A stretch of 32,075 nt of DNA from an uncultured Demequina sp. (GCA_937925595.1 CALALQ010000137.1:1-32075); one strand, 5' to 3'; counted from the first letter of the stretch, positions 8,786 through 16,316 are shown. Made by a program: numbers and translations. Notes: a model not told the origin generated them from the sequence alone.

Positions 8786-8852
8786 CGACGGCGTTGCGAA
8801 ACCACTCAAAAATCTGCGGATAGGCTGTGCCCAGGTGTCGCACACGCCGTCG
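8786..8852. other. Candidate origin of transfer (oriT)
   Basis: The 296-bp gap between the divergent accessory gene (from 8742) and the plus-strand gene (from 9039) contains an imperfect inverted repeat: CGACGGCGTTGCG (8786-8798) and CGCACACGCCGTCG (8839-8852). It encloses a less GC-rich 40-base loop. Inside the right arm region, GTGTCGCACAC (8835-8845) is a perfect short palindrome, and CGCCGTCG is repeated at 8845-8852 and 8856-8863. Location beside the relaxosome genes plus arms flanking a non-paired stretch fits an oriT. I cannot identify the nic dinucleotide. Confidence 0.45.
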
Positions 8853-9038
8853 GCGCGCCGTCGTTGCAAGTGCTTGTGGCTGCTGGCGCTACGGCAGAAC
8901 TCACCCGTGCCACGCCGTCATCCGGTCTCCACCCTGGTGCGTGATGTCCATGGTTCGACTTGGCCGTGCAGCGCTACACCTGTCCTCGCTGGCAGGTCGC
9001 GCTGGTCAAGTCGCCGCTCGTCCATAGGCTTAGGTGCC

Positions 9039-10085
9039 ATGCCACCGCCGTCCATCAGCCTGCCCGCATTCGTCCGCGCCATCGCGGAGTCCGACCAGTT
9101 CCGCCACGTGGCCCTGCCGGGTTTCGTGCGTCGGCGCGTCCGCTCCACCCTGGGCCCCGCGTGTCCACTGTGCGCGTCGCCGTTCGACCCTCTGCAACCC
9201 CGCAGCTCAGCGTTCCCAGTGGTGGCCACGCTCATCCATCCGGCTCTTGGCGGTCCTCTCTCGGAGGACAATGCGTTCGCCTGTTGCCGCCGTTGCCAGC
9301 AGCTACGCCGCGCGGCCGACCTGCTGGCCACCGGCTCACTGACCGAGCCACTCCGCGCACAACGCGCCTCAGCCCTGCTCGCCAGCCACAATCACCTTGT
9401 GCCCCGTTCCCCCTCGACACACCCCGCCGACTTCGCACGGGCGTTGGCACAGCGCCACACCTGGCCACGCTCGCGGGTGTTCGCCGCACAGTGCGAGGGC
9501 GGTGTCTGCTACCTCGGCGTCTCGTCGCGGTTCGGCGACGCGCAGTCCAAAGGCCTGGCTCGTATGCTCGCGCGCCTAGCCGGCGACATCGTCCACCAGG
9601 ACCACAGCCTCACCGTCCACCAGCTGGACGAGGAGGATTTCCGTACCCAGGTCTGGCGCCTCATCGACACCAACGCTCTGGTCGTCGCCCTGGCCTGCCT
9701 TGGTCAACCCCGCGACTTCCTCGACTGCTGGTGGATCACGTCGGCATCGCCATCTGTCCTGCGCCTGCGCAAGGTCGGCATCGCCGTGCCCGACCCGGTC
9801 CGGCGCGCCACCTCATCGGCCCCATCCCGCCACTCCGCCCGCGAACGCCTGCGCCTGGAAGCGGACCTGCGCGATGCCCGACGACAGTCGGACCTGCTGC
9901 GGCAAGCGATCAACGATCAGCACAAGGCCTGCTGGCTCGATGGAATGGAACCTGCCGCCGGCAGCGCCGACCTCCTCGACACGCTGGACACGGCCGACCT
10001 CCGTTGTGTTGAGCTTCGACGCAGATTGCTCACTCTGCCTCCGCCTGCGCGTCGTCTGCATCGGCACCGATCTTCGTTTCCTTGA
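9039..10085 (+). CDS. HNH-like zinc-motif protein, 348 aa
   Basis: The N-terminal third has CPLC (about 45), then IHPALGGPLSEDN and CCRRCQ. This gives a CxxC...H...N...CxxC arrangement like the zinc-supported HNH endonuclease fold, although the canonical D-H pair is reduced to IHP. The C-terminal part is rich in Arg and Ala and contains a helical segment (RERLRLEADLRDARRQSDLLRQAINDQ). ATG 9039 is chosen because the sequence further upstream is a low-quality translation through the oriT region. It is the only intact plus-strand gene of the element, divergent from the mobilisation operon, so a link to DNA transfer is plausible. Whether it still cuts DNA is unclear. Confidence 0.7.
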   Translation: MPPPSISLPAFVRAIAESDQFRHVALPGFVRRRVRSTLGPACPLCASPFDPLQPRSSAFPVVATLIHPALGGPLSEDNAFACCRRCQQLRRAADLLATGSLTEPLRAQRASALLASHNHLVPRSPSTHPADFARALAQRHTWPRSRVFAAQCEGGVCYLGVSSRFGDAQSKGLARMLARLAGDIVHQDHSLTVHQLDEEDFRTQVWRLIDTNALVVALACLGQPRDFLDCWWITSASPSVLRLRKVGIAVPDPVRRATSSAPSRHSARERLRLEADLRDARRQSDLLRQAINDQHKACWLDGMEPAAGSADLLDTLDTADLRCVELRRRLLTLPPPARRLHRHRSSFP

Positions 10086-10251
10086 ACCACCATTGGCACA
10101 CCCCTCCCCGGAACGCCCGGCCGGTGATGGGGTGATGGGTCAGTTCCAGCGGCTCGACATGCCATCCTGGGATCCGATGTGAGCGAACGTCCCGAGACCC
10201 ATCATGCCTGCGCCAACGGACGGCACCTGGCAACGTAAAGACCTGACTCAT
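10030..10251 (-). CDS. Small conserved-looking protein, 73 aa
   Basis: ATG 10251 is preceded by a near-perfect AGGAGG at ideal spacing. A copy of the AGGGCAA-N5-TTGCCCT operator lies 56 bases upstream, so the gene is very probably real although short. The sequence (starting MSQVFTLPGAVRWRRHDGS, with GRAFRGGVCQWWFKETKIGAD later) is compact, Trp-rich and without membrane segments. I do not recognise a family. Its 3' end overlaps the convergent HNH-like gene by 56 bases. Confidence 0.7.
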   Translation of the reverse strand: MSQVFTLPGAVRWRRHDGSRDVRSHRIPGWHVEPLELTHHPITGRAFRGGVCQWWFKETKIGADADDAQAEAE

Positions 10252-10265
10252 TGCAACCTCCTGCG

Positions 10266-10586
10266 CTAGTGGACGGTCAGGTTCCCATCCGCCGTCAGCC
10301 CTGTGTAGGGCAGCTTTATTGCCCTATCGGTTGTCGTGAACCGGCGCACGTACGCCAGCAACCATACCCGGCAGGCGACGTCGCCATCGGCGAACAGGAT
10401 CTCCTGGCCCCAGCGATCCAGCGACCAGTCGCAGCCGAACGGCACACGCCGCGCATACGTCCTGGCCACCCATCGAAGCTGCTCGATGTCGTCGGCACTG
10501 GATCCCGCGAACGGCTCGACCCGGCATACGGTCGGCGATACGCGCCGCACCTGTCCCGGCACCAGTGCTGCACGCGGCCCACTCAC
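10266..10586 (-). CDS. Hypothetical protein, 106 aa, GTG start
   Basis: The GTG at 10586 overlaps the TGA of the preceding gene as GTGA (10586-10583), the usual sign of coupled translation, so I prefer it to the longer frame reaching 10826, whose N-terminus is a shadow of the upstream gene. The protein (VCRVEPFAG, then VPFGCDWSLDRWGQEILFADG, then VACRVWLLAYVRRF) has no motif I can name. Its last codons carry the first copy of the repeated operator. Confidence 0.6.
   Translation of the reverse strand: MSGPRAALVPGQVRRVSPTVCRVEPFAGSSADDIEQLRWVARTYARRVPFGCDWSLDRWGQEILFADGDVACRVWLLAYVRRFTTTDRAIKLPYTGLTADGNLTVH
10307..10325 (-). promoter_or_regulatory. Repeated operator, copy 1
   Basis: AGGGCAG-N5-TTGCCCT, an inverted repeat with one mismatch, is followed by ATC on the plus strand. 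It lies 56 bases upstream of the ATG at 10251. The same element occurs at 12243-12261 and 17581-17599 at the same distance from minus-strand start codons. Confidence 0.6.
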
Positions 10587-10909
10587 GTCCTCGCCCACTT
10601 GCCGTTCTCGCCCAGGTACTCGATGTCCCAGCACTGGCCCACCGGGGCGCCGACCATCACCAGCGGCTCGCGGAACTTCTGCCGGTTGATCGGGCCGATG
10701 TACAGGCCGGTGTAGAGCGTGCGTCCGTTGCGCCGCATGCGGAACCGCAGGCGTGCCGGATGGCCCTCGATGCGCTGTCGCACCTGGGCGCGATCCGGGC
10801 CCGATGGATCGTGCGTCCGGTAGCAACCGCGGTGGCTGCCATCGACATAGTCGCGTGTGATGATCCAGCTGGCGAACGCCTCGCCCTGGACGGTGATGCT
10901 CGGTTCCAT
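10583..10909 (-). CDS. Hypothetical protein, 108 aa
   Basis: The protein begins MEPSITVQGEAFASWIIT and ends in a stretch with TLYTGLYIGPINRQKFREPL and CWDIEYLGENGKW. The pattern suggests a small beta-rich soluble protein. No family is recognised. It is first in a two-gene unit with the 106-aa protein, overlapping it by 4 bases. ATG 10909 is chosen because further upstream the frame runs through a structured, non-coding-looking region. Confidence 0.65.
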   Translation of the reverse strand: MEPSITVQGEAFASWIITRDYVDGSHRGCYRTHDPSGPDRAQVRQRIEGHPARLRFRMRRNGRTLYTGLYIGPINRQKFREPLVMVGAPVGQCWDIEYLGENGKWART

Positions 10910-10979
10910 GGTGTCTTCCTCGTGGTCACGCCCGGGACATGCCCCCGGCGATGTCCCTTCTGGCGACCCCAGGCCGGCA

Positions 10980-11159
10980 GTCCTCGTGCCGTCAAGGGCA
11001 GGAGCACCGACCGCTGGTGCGGCCCGCAGCGCAGCGAGGACACGGGCGGACGGTGCGTCCCTTGACGGAGCCAGCGAGGACGAACGGCACCCGCCGCAGG
11101 CGCGGCGACACCCGCGCGATGGGCCAGCGACCCAGCCCGCAGGGCCGAACATTGTTCGG
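10980..11159. repeat. Structured non-coding stretch with inverted repeats
   Basis: The 307-bp gap 10910-11216 holds no convincing gene. GTCCTCG (10980-10986) plus CCGTCAAGGG (10989-10998) pair with CCCTTGACGG (11059-11068) plus CGAGGAC (11075-11081), with a smaller GCACC/GGTGC hairpin inside. Further on, CCGAACATTGTTCGG (11145-11159) is a perfect 7-bp inverted repeat around one base and could be an operator or the tail of the ardC transcript. Confidence 0.5.
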
Positions 11160-11216
11160 TCGTATCGCGACGCCGGGCGCGGTGGCCGCGCATCATGCGG
11201 CCAGGCCCCCCATGGA

Positions 11217-12188
11217 TCAGAACGTGATCTCCATCGACGCCGGCAACGACGGCGCCACCTGCGCCAGTGCCTCCACCGACGCCAGATCCCGTTCCTGCTC
11301 CAGGTCCTGCTCCTGCGCCACCAGCGGCGCATGCCGATACCGCTCGATCTCCAGGAAGTCGCAGATCTTCTCCGCCGATGCCGCGGCCTGGTAGAGATAG
11401 CCCGGCTCCTCCTTGGCGATCTTGATCCACATCGACAGATACGCCGCATGCTGAGACGGGTCATGCCCGATACCCAGCTCCACCCCCATGATGTGGCTGG
11501 CCGTCTCGGCGATCATTTCCTCACGGGCATACGACATCGACCCGAACGCACCCGACAAGTCCCGGTTCAAGCGCGATGCATGCCCCGTCCAATGCGCCAA
11601 CTCGTGCAGCGCCGTCACCAGATAGGCCTCCTGGGACACGAACCGCTCCGGATGCGGCAACCCGATCCGGTCCGAACCCGGCGCGTAATGCGGCTGCGAT
11701 GTCCCATGAACAATGACCGCACCGGAGCCGCGCAGCAGTGCCTCGCACTGCGCATTGCGCGGCTCCGGCGCGGTCGGCTCCCTCGGCGGCACGACAGGCA
11801 TGCCGTCGATCTGCTCGGCATTGAAGACGTTGAAGAAGAACGGCCTCGGCTTCGTTGACGCCGACACCACCCCGCCCTGCTCATCGCGGTCGGGAAAGAT
11901 CACGTAGCGCAACGGCACCGACTTCGCTCCTCGGCGCACCTGGGCGCCGATGGCCTGGGCTTGCTTGAACGTCAGCCAGCGCGTGTCCTGGTAGCCGGCC
12001 GTCATCCCGGCTATCCACAGCATCACCATATTGCCGCCACGGTAGGGCTTTCCCGTGGTCGGGTTGTAGGGCAAGCCCTTGGTCAATGCGGGATCGCCAG
12101 GCTTGAGGAACGGCAGGAACGAATGCCCCTTCTCCATTTCCGCGATCAACACCTCGGCCTGTGCCTGCACCATCTCTGCGTACTTCAT
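11217..12188 (-). CDS. ardC: ArdC-like antirestriction protein, 323 aa
   Basis: ArdC proteins bind single-stranded DNA and protect incoming mobile DNA from host restriction. The N-terminal half (residues about 1-125) has the family's ssDNA-binding pattern: NPTTGKPYRGGN, MLWIAG, WLTFKQAQAIGAQVRRGAK, and FFFNVFNAEQIDG. The C-terminal half is a zinc-metallopeptidase-like domain with HELAHWTGH (His195, Glu196, His199) and a later REEMIAET that can supply the third ligand. Length is normal. Expression soon after transfer is expected from the family role. A copy of the repeated operator lies 55 bases upstream of ATG 12188, so it is probably co-regulated with the genes at 10251 and 17525. Confidence 0.9.
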   Translation of the reverse strand: MKYAEMVQAQAEVLIAEMEKGHSFLPFLKPGDPALTKGLPYNPTTGKPYRGGNMVMLWIAGMTAGYQDTRWLTFKQAQAIGAQVRRGAKSVPLRYVIFPDRDEQGGVVSASTKPRPFFFNVFNAEQIDGMPVVPPREPTAPEPRNAQCEALLRGSGAVIVHGTSQPHYAPGSDRIGLPHPERFVSQEAYLVTALHELAHWTGHASRLNRDLSGAFGSMSYAREEMIAETASHIMGVELGIGHDPSQHAAYLSMWIKIAKEEPGYLYQAAASAEKICDFLEIERYRHAPLVAQEQDLEQERDLASVEALAQVAPSLPASMEITF

Positions 12189-12240
12189 GACGACCCTCCG
12201 ACTGAACGACTCACACGATCCGCGATCACGCTCCTCGCAT

Positions 12241-12462
12241 TCAGGGCAACTCTTTTGCCCTATCCATCCGCTTCGTTCTGGCGATCCGCACCTCGCGTCC
12301 GTGTTCCAGCGCCAGCCAGACCAGGCGCAGCACCTGCTCCATGTCGTAGCAGTCGTCCTCGCGATCGCCGACGTCGATGCGCAGCACCGCACCACACGCG
12401 ACCACACGAAAGCGAACGCCCGCCTCCTCTGCGTCCTGAATGGAAAGCGCCGTCTCGTGCAT
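12241..12462 (-). CDS. Small protein, 73 aa, paralogue of the one at 14034-14261
   Basis: The C-terminal half (VLRLVWLALEHGREVRIA) aligns with ECLALVRRALRKGHEVFIEV of the 75-aa protein at 14034-14261, and both genes precede an ArdC-type gene. I therefore treat it as real, though it is short and of unknown function. A TTG two codons upstream (12468) is an alternative start. Its final codons (DRAKELP) and stop are formed by operator copy 2, so the operator overlaps the gene end. Confidence 0.55.
   Translation of the reverse strand: MHETALSIQDAEEAGVRFRVVACGAVLRIDVGDREDDCYDMEQVLRLVWLALEHGREVRIARTKRMDRAKELP
12243..12261 (-). promoter_or_regulatory. Repeated operator, copy 2 (ardC)
   Basis: AGGGCAA-N5-TTGCCCT is a perfect 7-bp inverted repeat followed by ATCC on the plus strand. 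It lies 55 bases upstream of the ardC ATG at 12188 and matches copies at 10307 and 17581. Confidence 0.65.
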
Positions 12463-12500
12463 GGCCAAACCCGAAGTGATGACCGCTTCACCATAGGAAC

Positions 12501-12545
12501 GGCCCGCAGCCCGGCAAGACCGGGACTGCGAACCGTGGCGAAGAA
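12501..12545 (-). repeat. Leader repeat, copy A
   Basis: A short hairpin (CCCGG 12510-12514 / CCGGG 12520-12524) is followed on the plus strand by ACTGCGAACCGTGGCGAAGAA. A similar arrangement (CCGGGCACTGCGAAACGATG) is at 14317-14336. Each copy lies just upstream of one of the two paralogous small genes, so it may be a shared leader or promoter region. Confidence 0.45.
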
Positions 12546-12556
12546 ATGCGGCTGGG

Positions 12557-13027
12557 TCAGACCCAGCCGCGCGCCGCCATCGAGGTGTAGCCGGTGGTGG
12601 CTACCACGAAGTGGTCGAGGAGACGAATGTCGACCAGGGCCAACGCACTCTTGATCCGGGCGGTCACGGCACGGTCGGCAGCGGAAGGTTCGAGGCTCGC
12701 ACTTGGGTGGACGTGTCCGAGGATGATCGCTGCCGCGTTGAGTGCCAGCGCACGCTGGACAACGATCCGTGGATGGACCTCGCAACCGTCGATGGTGCCT
12801 GCGTGGAGATCCTCGAAGGCAATCAGGCGATGACGGGTGTCGAGGAACGCGACCGAGAAGATCTCGCGCGTATGCGCACCCAGACGCATCTGGAACAGCG
12901 TGCCTGCCGTCGAAGGATCGGACAGTGCGGTCTGCTCACACACGCGGTTGTAGCAACGGGCCAACAGGTTCTCGGCGCGCAGCAGGATCTTCTGCTCGGC
13001 AGCGGTGAGGGGAACGGGGAAGCGCAT
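12557..13027 (-). CDS. radC: RadC-like JAMM/MPN+ domain protein, 156 aa
   Basis: Mobile-element RadC proteins carry a JAMM metal-binding motif; their biochemical role is not settled. All elements are visible: Glu55 in TREIFSV, then HVHPS (His105, His107), Ser115 and Asp118 in the spacing H-x-H-P-x7-S-x2-D. Length fits the element-borne short form that lacks the N-terminal helix-hairpin-helix region. ATG 13027 has CAGGAGA upstream. It lies between the two ArdC-type genes, a common neighbourhood in conjugative elements. The ribosome-binding site is part of the left arm of the inverted repeat at 13029-13193, so folding could limit translation. Confidence 0.88.
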   Translation of the reverse strand: MRFPVPLTAAEQKILLRAENLLARCYNRVCEQTALSDPSTAGTLFQMRLGAHTREIFSVAFLDTRHRLIAFEDLHAGTIDGCEVHPRIVVQRALALNAAAIILGHVHPSASLEPSAADRAVTARIKSALALVDIRLLDHFVVATTGYTSMAARGWV

Positions 13028-13028
13028 G

Positions 13029-13193
13029 GGGTGTCTCCTGTCGCGCCGGGATTGGCGTGCGCAGGGGACGAAACCGGGGCACCAGGCGACGACGCACCGC
13101 AGGGCACAACGCAGTGGAGCAGCCCGCAGGGCTTGCGTCGGCGACCGCCCCGGTAGCGTGCCCGTAGCCGTCCCGGTGCGACAGGAGACACCC
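13029..13193. repeat. 165-bp non-coding unit with 23-bp inverted ends
   Basis: The arms at 13029-13051 and 13171-13193 are inverted copies matching at 22 of 23 positions. They read GGGTGTCTCCTGTCGC... inwards on the left, and the right ends ...GCGACAGGAGACACCC. The 119 bases between are GC-rich and non-coding. I see no target-site duplication. The unit separates the radC start from the ArdC-N-like stop. Confidence 0.7.
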
Positions 13194-13204
13194 TTTCCGC
13201 GTTC

Positions 13205-14071
13205 CTAGAACGGAATGTCGGAGGCCTGTTCCCGGTTCAGGGCCTTGGCCTGCTGCACCACCTTGCCGCGCGTACGCGGCCTGGCCGGCTCGGCGGCAGG
13301 CTTCACCTCTGGCGCGACCTCACGCCGAGGCAACTTCTCGAACACCCGCGGCTGGATGCCGATGTCCTTGAGTGCGGCGTAGGCGTCATCGATCGCGTTC
13401 TCCAGTTCACGCCAGTTCGGCCGCGTGTCGGCATACGGTTGCAGGGTCTTCGCGAGCGCCGGGTCGAGCGTACGTGGCAGTCCGAGCCGCGCACAACCGG
13501 TCATCAGTGCCAGCTCTCGACGCAATGCGGACTGCGCATTGGCCTGTGCGTTGTCGTGCTCCGGGAAGCGCTCGGCCAGCATCGTCCGCAACCGCGCCAC
13601 GTACTGCTCCTGGTTGGGAGTGCGCTTGCGCGGCGCGATCAGCGCATCCAGTCCTGCCTGGCGCACTGCCTGGGCATCGGTACTTAGTTCGGAGTCCTGG
13701 GGCACGGCCACGCCGGCCACCTGATCGCCGTTGAACACCGTCATCAGGACGGGCTTGTACTCACCCTGCTTGCCCACCCAGGACAGGATCTTGGTGCCCA
13801 TCTCGCCACGCTTGACCGTGCCTCCGCAGGCCCTGGCCTGGTCGAAGGTCATCCACAGCGGCGAAGTGAAGCCGTGCTCGGTCGCGGCCATCATCAGCTG
13901 GAGCGCGTTATCTCCCTGAAACGGGTAGCCGGAGACGCCTCGCGGCTCGCCGCCGATCTGCGCGAGTGGTGTGGCCTCTTCCTCCCAGTCCAGGAACAGC
14001 GGATGGGACGCGTTGGCCAGTTGGTCGTAGAAGTTATGGGCTTGTTGTTGCCGGTAGGTCAGTAGATCCAT
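13205..14071 (-). CDS. ArdC N-terminal-like protein without peptidase domain, 288 aa
   Basis: Residues about 45-125 follow the layout of the ArdC N-terminal ssDNA-binding domain: a GYPFQGDNALQLMMAA segment, LWMTFDQARACGGTVKRGEMGTKILSW and VLMTVFNGDQVAGV. No HExxH motif follows. Instead there is a helical middle and a basic, Pro-rich C-terminus ending EQASDIPF, a tail reminiscent of single-stranded-DNA-binding protein tips. It may protect or load DNA during transfer; this is inference. ATG 14071 is chosen where the ArdC-like N-terminus starts (MDLLTYRQQQAHNFYDQLA). It overlaps the upstream small gene by 38 bases. Confidence 0.75.
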   Translation of the reverse strand: MDLLTYRQQQAHNFYDQLANASHPLFLDWEEEATPLAQIGGEPRGVSGYPFQGDNALQLMMAATEHGFTSPLWMTFDQARACGGTVKRGEMGTKILSWVGKQGEYKPVLMTVFNGDQVAGVAVPQDSELSTDAQAVRQAGLDALIAPRKRTPNQEQYVARLRTMLAERFPEHDNAQANAQSALRRELALMTGCARLGLPRTLDPALAKTLQPYADTRPNWRELENAIDDAYAALKDIGIQPRVFEKLPRREVAPEVKPAAEPARPRTRGKVVQQAKALNREQASDIPF

Positions 14072-14261
14072 GGGACACCTCGATGAAGACTTCATGCCCC
14101 TTGCGCAACGCCCTGCGCACCAGCGCCAGACACTCGCCGACGGTGACCAGGTCCGCGTGCTCCGGCATGAAGTCGTCGGACAGGCGCAGGCGCATGTCCG
14201 TCTCGTTCACGCGGATCAGGAAACGGTCGGCCGCCAGCAGGATCTCGGTCTCGTTGAACAT
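14034..14261 (-). CDS. Small protein, 75 aa, paralogue of the one at 12241-12462
   Basis: The protein begins MFNETEILLAADRFLIRVN and ends with ALVRRALRKGHEVFIEVSHG. The middle aligns with the 73-aa protein at 12241-12462. ATG 14261 is favoured over 14267 because AAGGG lies 8 bases upstream of it. The gene overlaps the ArdC-N-like gene by 38 bases, so the two are probably co-transcribed. Function unknown. Confidence 0.6.
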   Translation of the reverse strand: MFNETEILLAADRFLIRVNETDMRLRLSDDFMPEHADLVTVGECLALVRRALRKGHEVFIEVSHGSTDLPATTSP

Positions 14262-14301
14262 GGCCATGGCCCTTCTATGCTGGCCATCAGCCTAAAGGCG
14301 C

Positions 14302-14323
14302 GCCCGGCCTGCGCAAGCCGGGC
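14302..14323 (-). repeat. Leader repeat, copy B (hairpin)
   Basis: GCCCGGC (14302-14308) pairs perfectly with GCCGGGC (14317-14323). The hairpin and the following CACTGCGAAACGATGCGAGG resemble the stretch at 12501-12545. It lies between the SF3 helicase stop and the 75-aa gene, so it might also end the helicase transcript. Confidence 0.45.
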
Positions 14324-14358
14324 ACTGCGAAACGATGCGAGGAACGCGCCTCACATCG

Positions 14359-16035
14359 TCAGGCGCTCAACCCCGCCAGCTCCTGCAGCCGCGCCAGCTC
14401 CACCTGCTCGTCTTCGGTGAACTGGTAGTCGCGGTACACCGTCGGCACCTCCATCCCGAACGGATCCGTGCCGGCCACCACCGTGCATCGTCCCTCGGCC
14501 TGCGCACGCGCCTGGATCGCATCCCGCTTGGCGCTGGCCACCTCGGCCGGCGTGATGGCCAATCCTCGGATCAACTGCGTGCGCTCATTGCCCTTGCGTC
14601 CACGCACCTCGCGCACGCCCCCGTTGCGGATGTCCGGCCGGCGCTTGAACCGCTTCCAGAAGCTCTCGCGCGGGAACACGAACAGATGTGCGTTCTCGGC
14701 GTACTTGCAGTACGCATCGTAGATCTCGTCCTTGGTGTGTTCCACACCGGCCGACGGCACGATCTCGCACGCCTCGAACCAGGTCTCCACGCTGTCGTTG
14801 TCGGTGTGGATCTGGCGCGACAATGCCTTCACCGCCTCCGGCAATGCCGCACCATTCAACGGTCCGCCACGTTCCAACAGACGCATCAGCCCGGCCACGA
14901 TCCAGCCCAGGAACAGCGCCCCCTCCCGCTCGAAGATCTTGCGATCCAGGTCCGGCGTGGACACGCCACGCGACCGTGCCGAACCCGACCACGGCACCAC
15001 CACCAGGCGACGGCGCACGCCATCGCTGTCGTCACGGATCAGCGGCTCCTGGTTCGAGCAGATGATCCAGTACGCATTGGACTGATACTTGAACGAGGGG
15101 CGATGCTTCGGGTTCACCGACACGGGATCGTTGGAGATGATCGACTTCCACTCCTTCTCCGCCCAGCGGCCCTTCTGCTCGACTTCGTCCACCATGACAA
15201 AGGTGGCGCCGACCAGCGGTTCGAGGTGATGCGGATCGGCCAGCTTGTGCAGATCCAGCGTCGCCGAACGGCTGTGGAAGCGCAGCAACAGCTTGGACAG
15301 CGTGCCCTTGCCCGCGCCGCCATCGCCGACCCACCATGCCGCCTGCTGGTGGATGTTGGGCTGGAACGACAACGCGCACTGTTCCTGGATCAAGGCCCGC
15401 ACCGCCGGATCCGGCAACGACGTGGCCAGGTAGCGCCCGAACAGACTGTCGGCCGGCACCTCGGCCGGTACGAAATCTTCCCCGTGCGCAATCCCGGCCG
15501 CCGCCTGGATCTGGTGCGTCAGGCCGAACTTGGGCTCGGGGGCTTCCAGCCAGCTGCGCTCCGACGTGATGTGGAGGTAGCCGTCCAGCAGCGGAAACAC
15601 GACATGCCCCGGATCATGCGCGACCAGCGGGCGCTTGTGGTGGAGCAACCCGCACAGGGTCCTCCAGCAATCGCGCGCCCGACCGATGGACAGCTCATCC
15701 GGGAACATCCGGTTCATCCAGTCAATGGCGAGCGCATAGCCGTCGTTATCGCTCATCAGCTCCCAGTAGGCGTCGTTCCACCGCCGCACCAGCGTGCTGT
15801 TGTCCATGCGCTCGGCGGCGAAGTCGCCGAAGGCCCCGCGCATGGCGCTGTCGCACCATGCCTTCACCGGGTTGTCCCGCTTCTTCTTGCCCGTGGACGA
15901 TGCAGTGGTAGGCGACGACTGCGCCGCCCCGGCAGCTGCGGCCGAAGCCGGGGGGGCGAACGGGAGCACGTTGCTACCTGCGGCGGAAGCGGCTTGACCG
16001 CCGCTTACCGAGTTCGTATCTTGTTGCTGCGACAT
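14359..16035 (-). CDS. SF3-type replication helicase, P4/D5-like, 558 aa
   Basis: Superfamily 3 helicases of this kind unwind the origin of phage satellites and integrative elements. Visible are Walker A GDGGAGKGT (about 236), Walker B FVMVDEVEQ (about 280) and motif C AYWIICSNQEP (about 325), followed by RRRLVVVPW. The N-terminal 55 residues are a low-complexity Ala/Ser linker, and no primase domain is obvious, so it is a helicase without a fused primase. ATG 16035 has GAGGT upstream. A small RHH protein and iteron-like repeats lie just upstream, which together look like a replication module for the excised form. Confidence 0.87.
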   Translation of the reverse strand: MSQQQDTNSVSGGQAASAAGSNVLPFAPPASAAAAGAAQSSPTTASSTGKKKRDNPVKAWCDSAMRGAFGDFAAERMDNSTLVRRWNDAYWELMSDNDGYALAIDWMNRMFPDELSIGRARDCWRTLCGLLHHKRPLVAHDPGHVVFPLLDGYLHITSERSWLEAPEPKFGLTHQIQAAAGIAHGEDFVPAEVPADSLFGRYLATSLPDPAVRALIQEQCALSFQPNIHQQAAWWVGDGGAGKGTLSKLLLRFHSRSATLDLHKLADPHHLEPLVGATFVMVDEVEQKGRWAEKEWKSIISNDPVSVNPKHRPSFKYQSNAYWIICSNQEPLIRDDSDGVRRRLVVVPWSGSARSRGVSTPDLDRKIFEREGALFLGWIVAGLMRLLERGGPLNGAALPEAVKALSRQIHTDNDSVETWFEACEIVPSAGVEHTKDEIYDAYCKYAENAHLFVFPRESFWKRFKRRPDIRNGGVREVRGRKGNERTQLIRGLAITPAEVASAKRDAIQARAQAEGRCTVVAGTDPFGMEVPTVYRDYQFTEDEQVELARLQELAGLSA

Positions 16036-16084
16036 AGTTCACCTCTGTGTTGTGGTCTCCGCCAGGAAACCGATTGAGTTGACC

Positions 16085-16112
16085 GAACCCCGCCGCTGCA
16101 ACGGCGGGGTTC
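16085..16112 (-). terminator. Strong hairpin between RHH gene and helicase
   Basis: An 11-bp perfect stem (GAACCCCGCCG / CGGCGGGGTTC) with a 6-base loop lies 3 bases after the RHH stop. There is no U-run, so it may attenuate rather than fully stop transcription into the helicase gene. Confidence 0.55.
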
Positions 16113-16115
16113 TGC

Positions 16116-16316
16116 TTATGCGGCTTTCGCCGCGATGTGCGCCCACACCAGGCGACGCACGTACTCCGACACCGACACACCCTCACTCCTCGCCAGCAGC
16201 ACGAGCTGCGAGCGATCCTTCCGGCCCAACCGGATCCCGGTGTGGACCAATCGAGCCTCGGTCGGCAATACCGGCCGACCTCCTCTCTGGCTTGAACTCG
16301 ACGACATCCGCGACAT
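16116..16316 (-). CDS. Ribbon-helix-helix DNA-binding protein, 66 aa
   Basis: After a Ser-rich start, the segment EARLVHTGIRLGRKDRSQLV, then GVSVSEYVRRLVWAHI, gives the strand and two helices of an RHH domain like those of plasmid copy-control and mobilisation proteins. ATG 16316 has AGGAG upstream. It sits between iteron-like repeats and the replication helicase, so it may bind the repeats and control helicase expression. That link is positional only. Confidence 0.75.
   Translation of the reverse strand: MSRMSSSSSQRGGRPVLPTEARLVHTGIRLGRKDRSQLVLLARSEGVSVSEYVRRLVWAHIAAKAA

Noticed and set aside
12243..12261. Conserved peptide DRAKxLP as the reason for the repeated motif
   Set aside because: The third copy (17581-17599) lies in non-coding sequence and spacing to downstream start codons is constant, so a DNA site explains it better.
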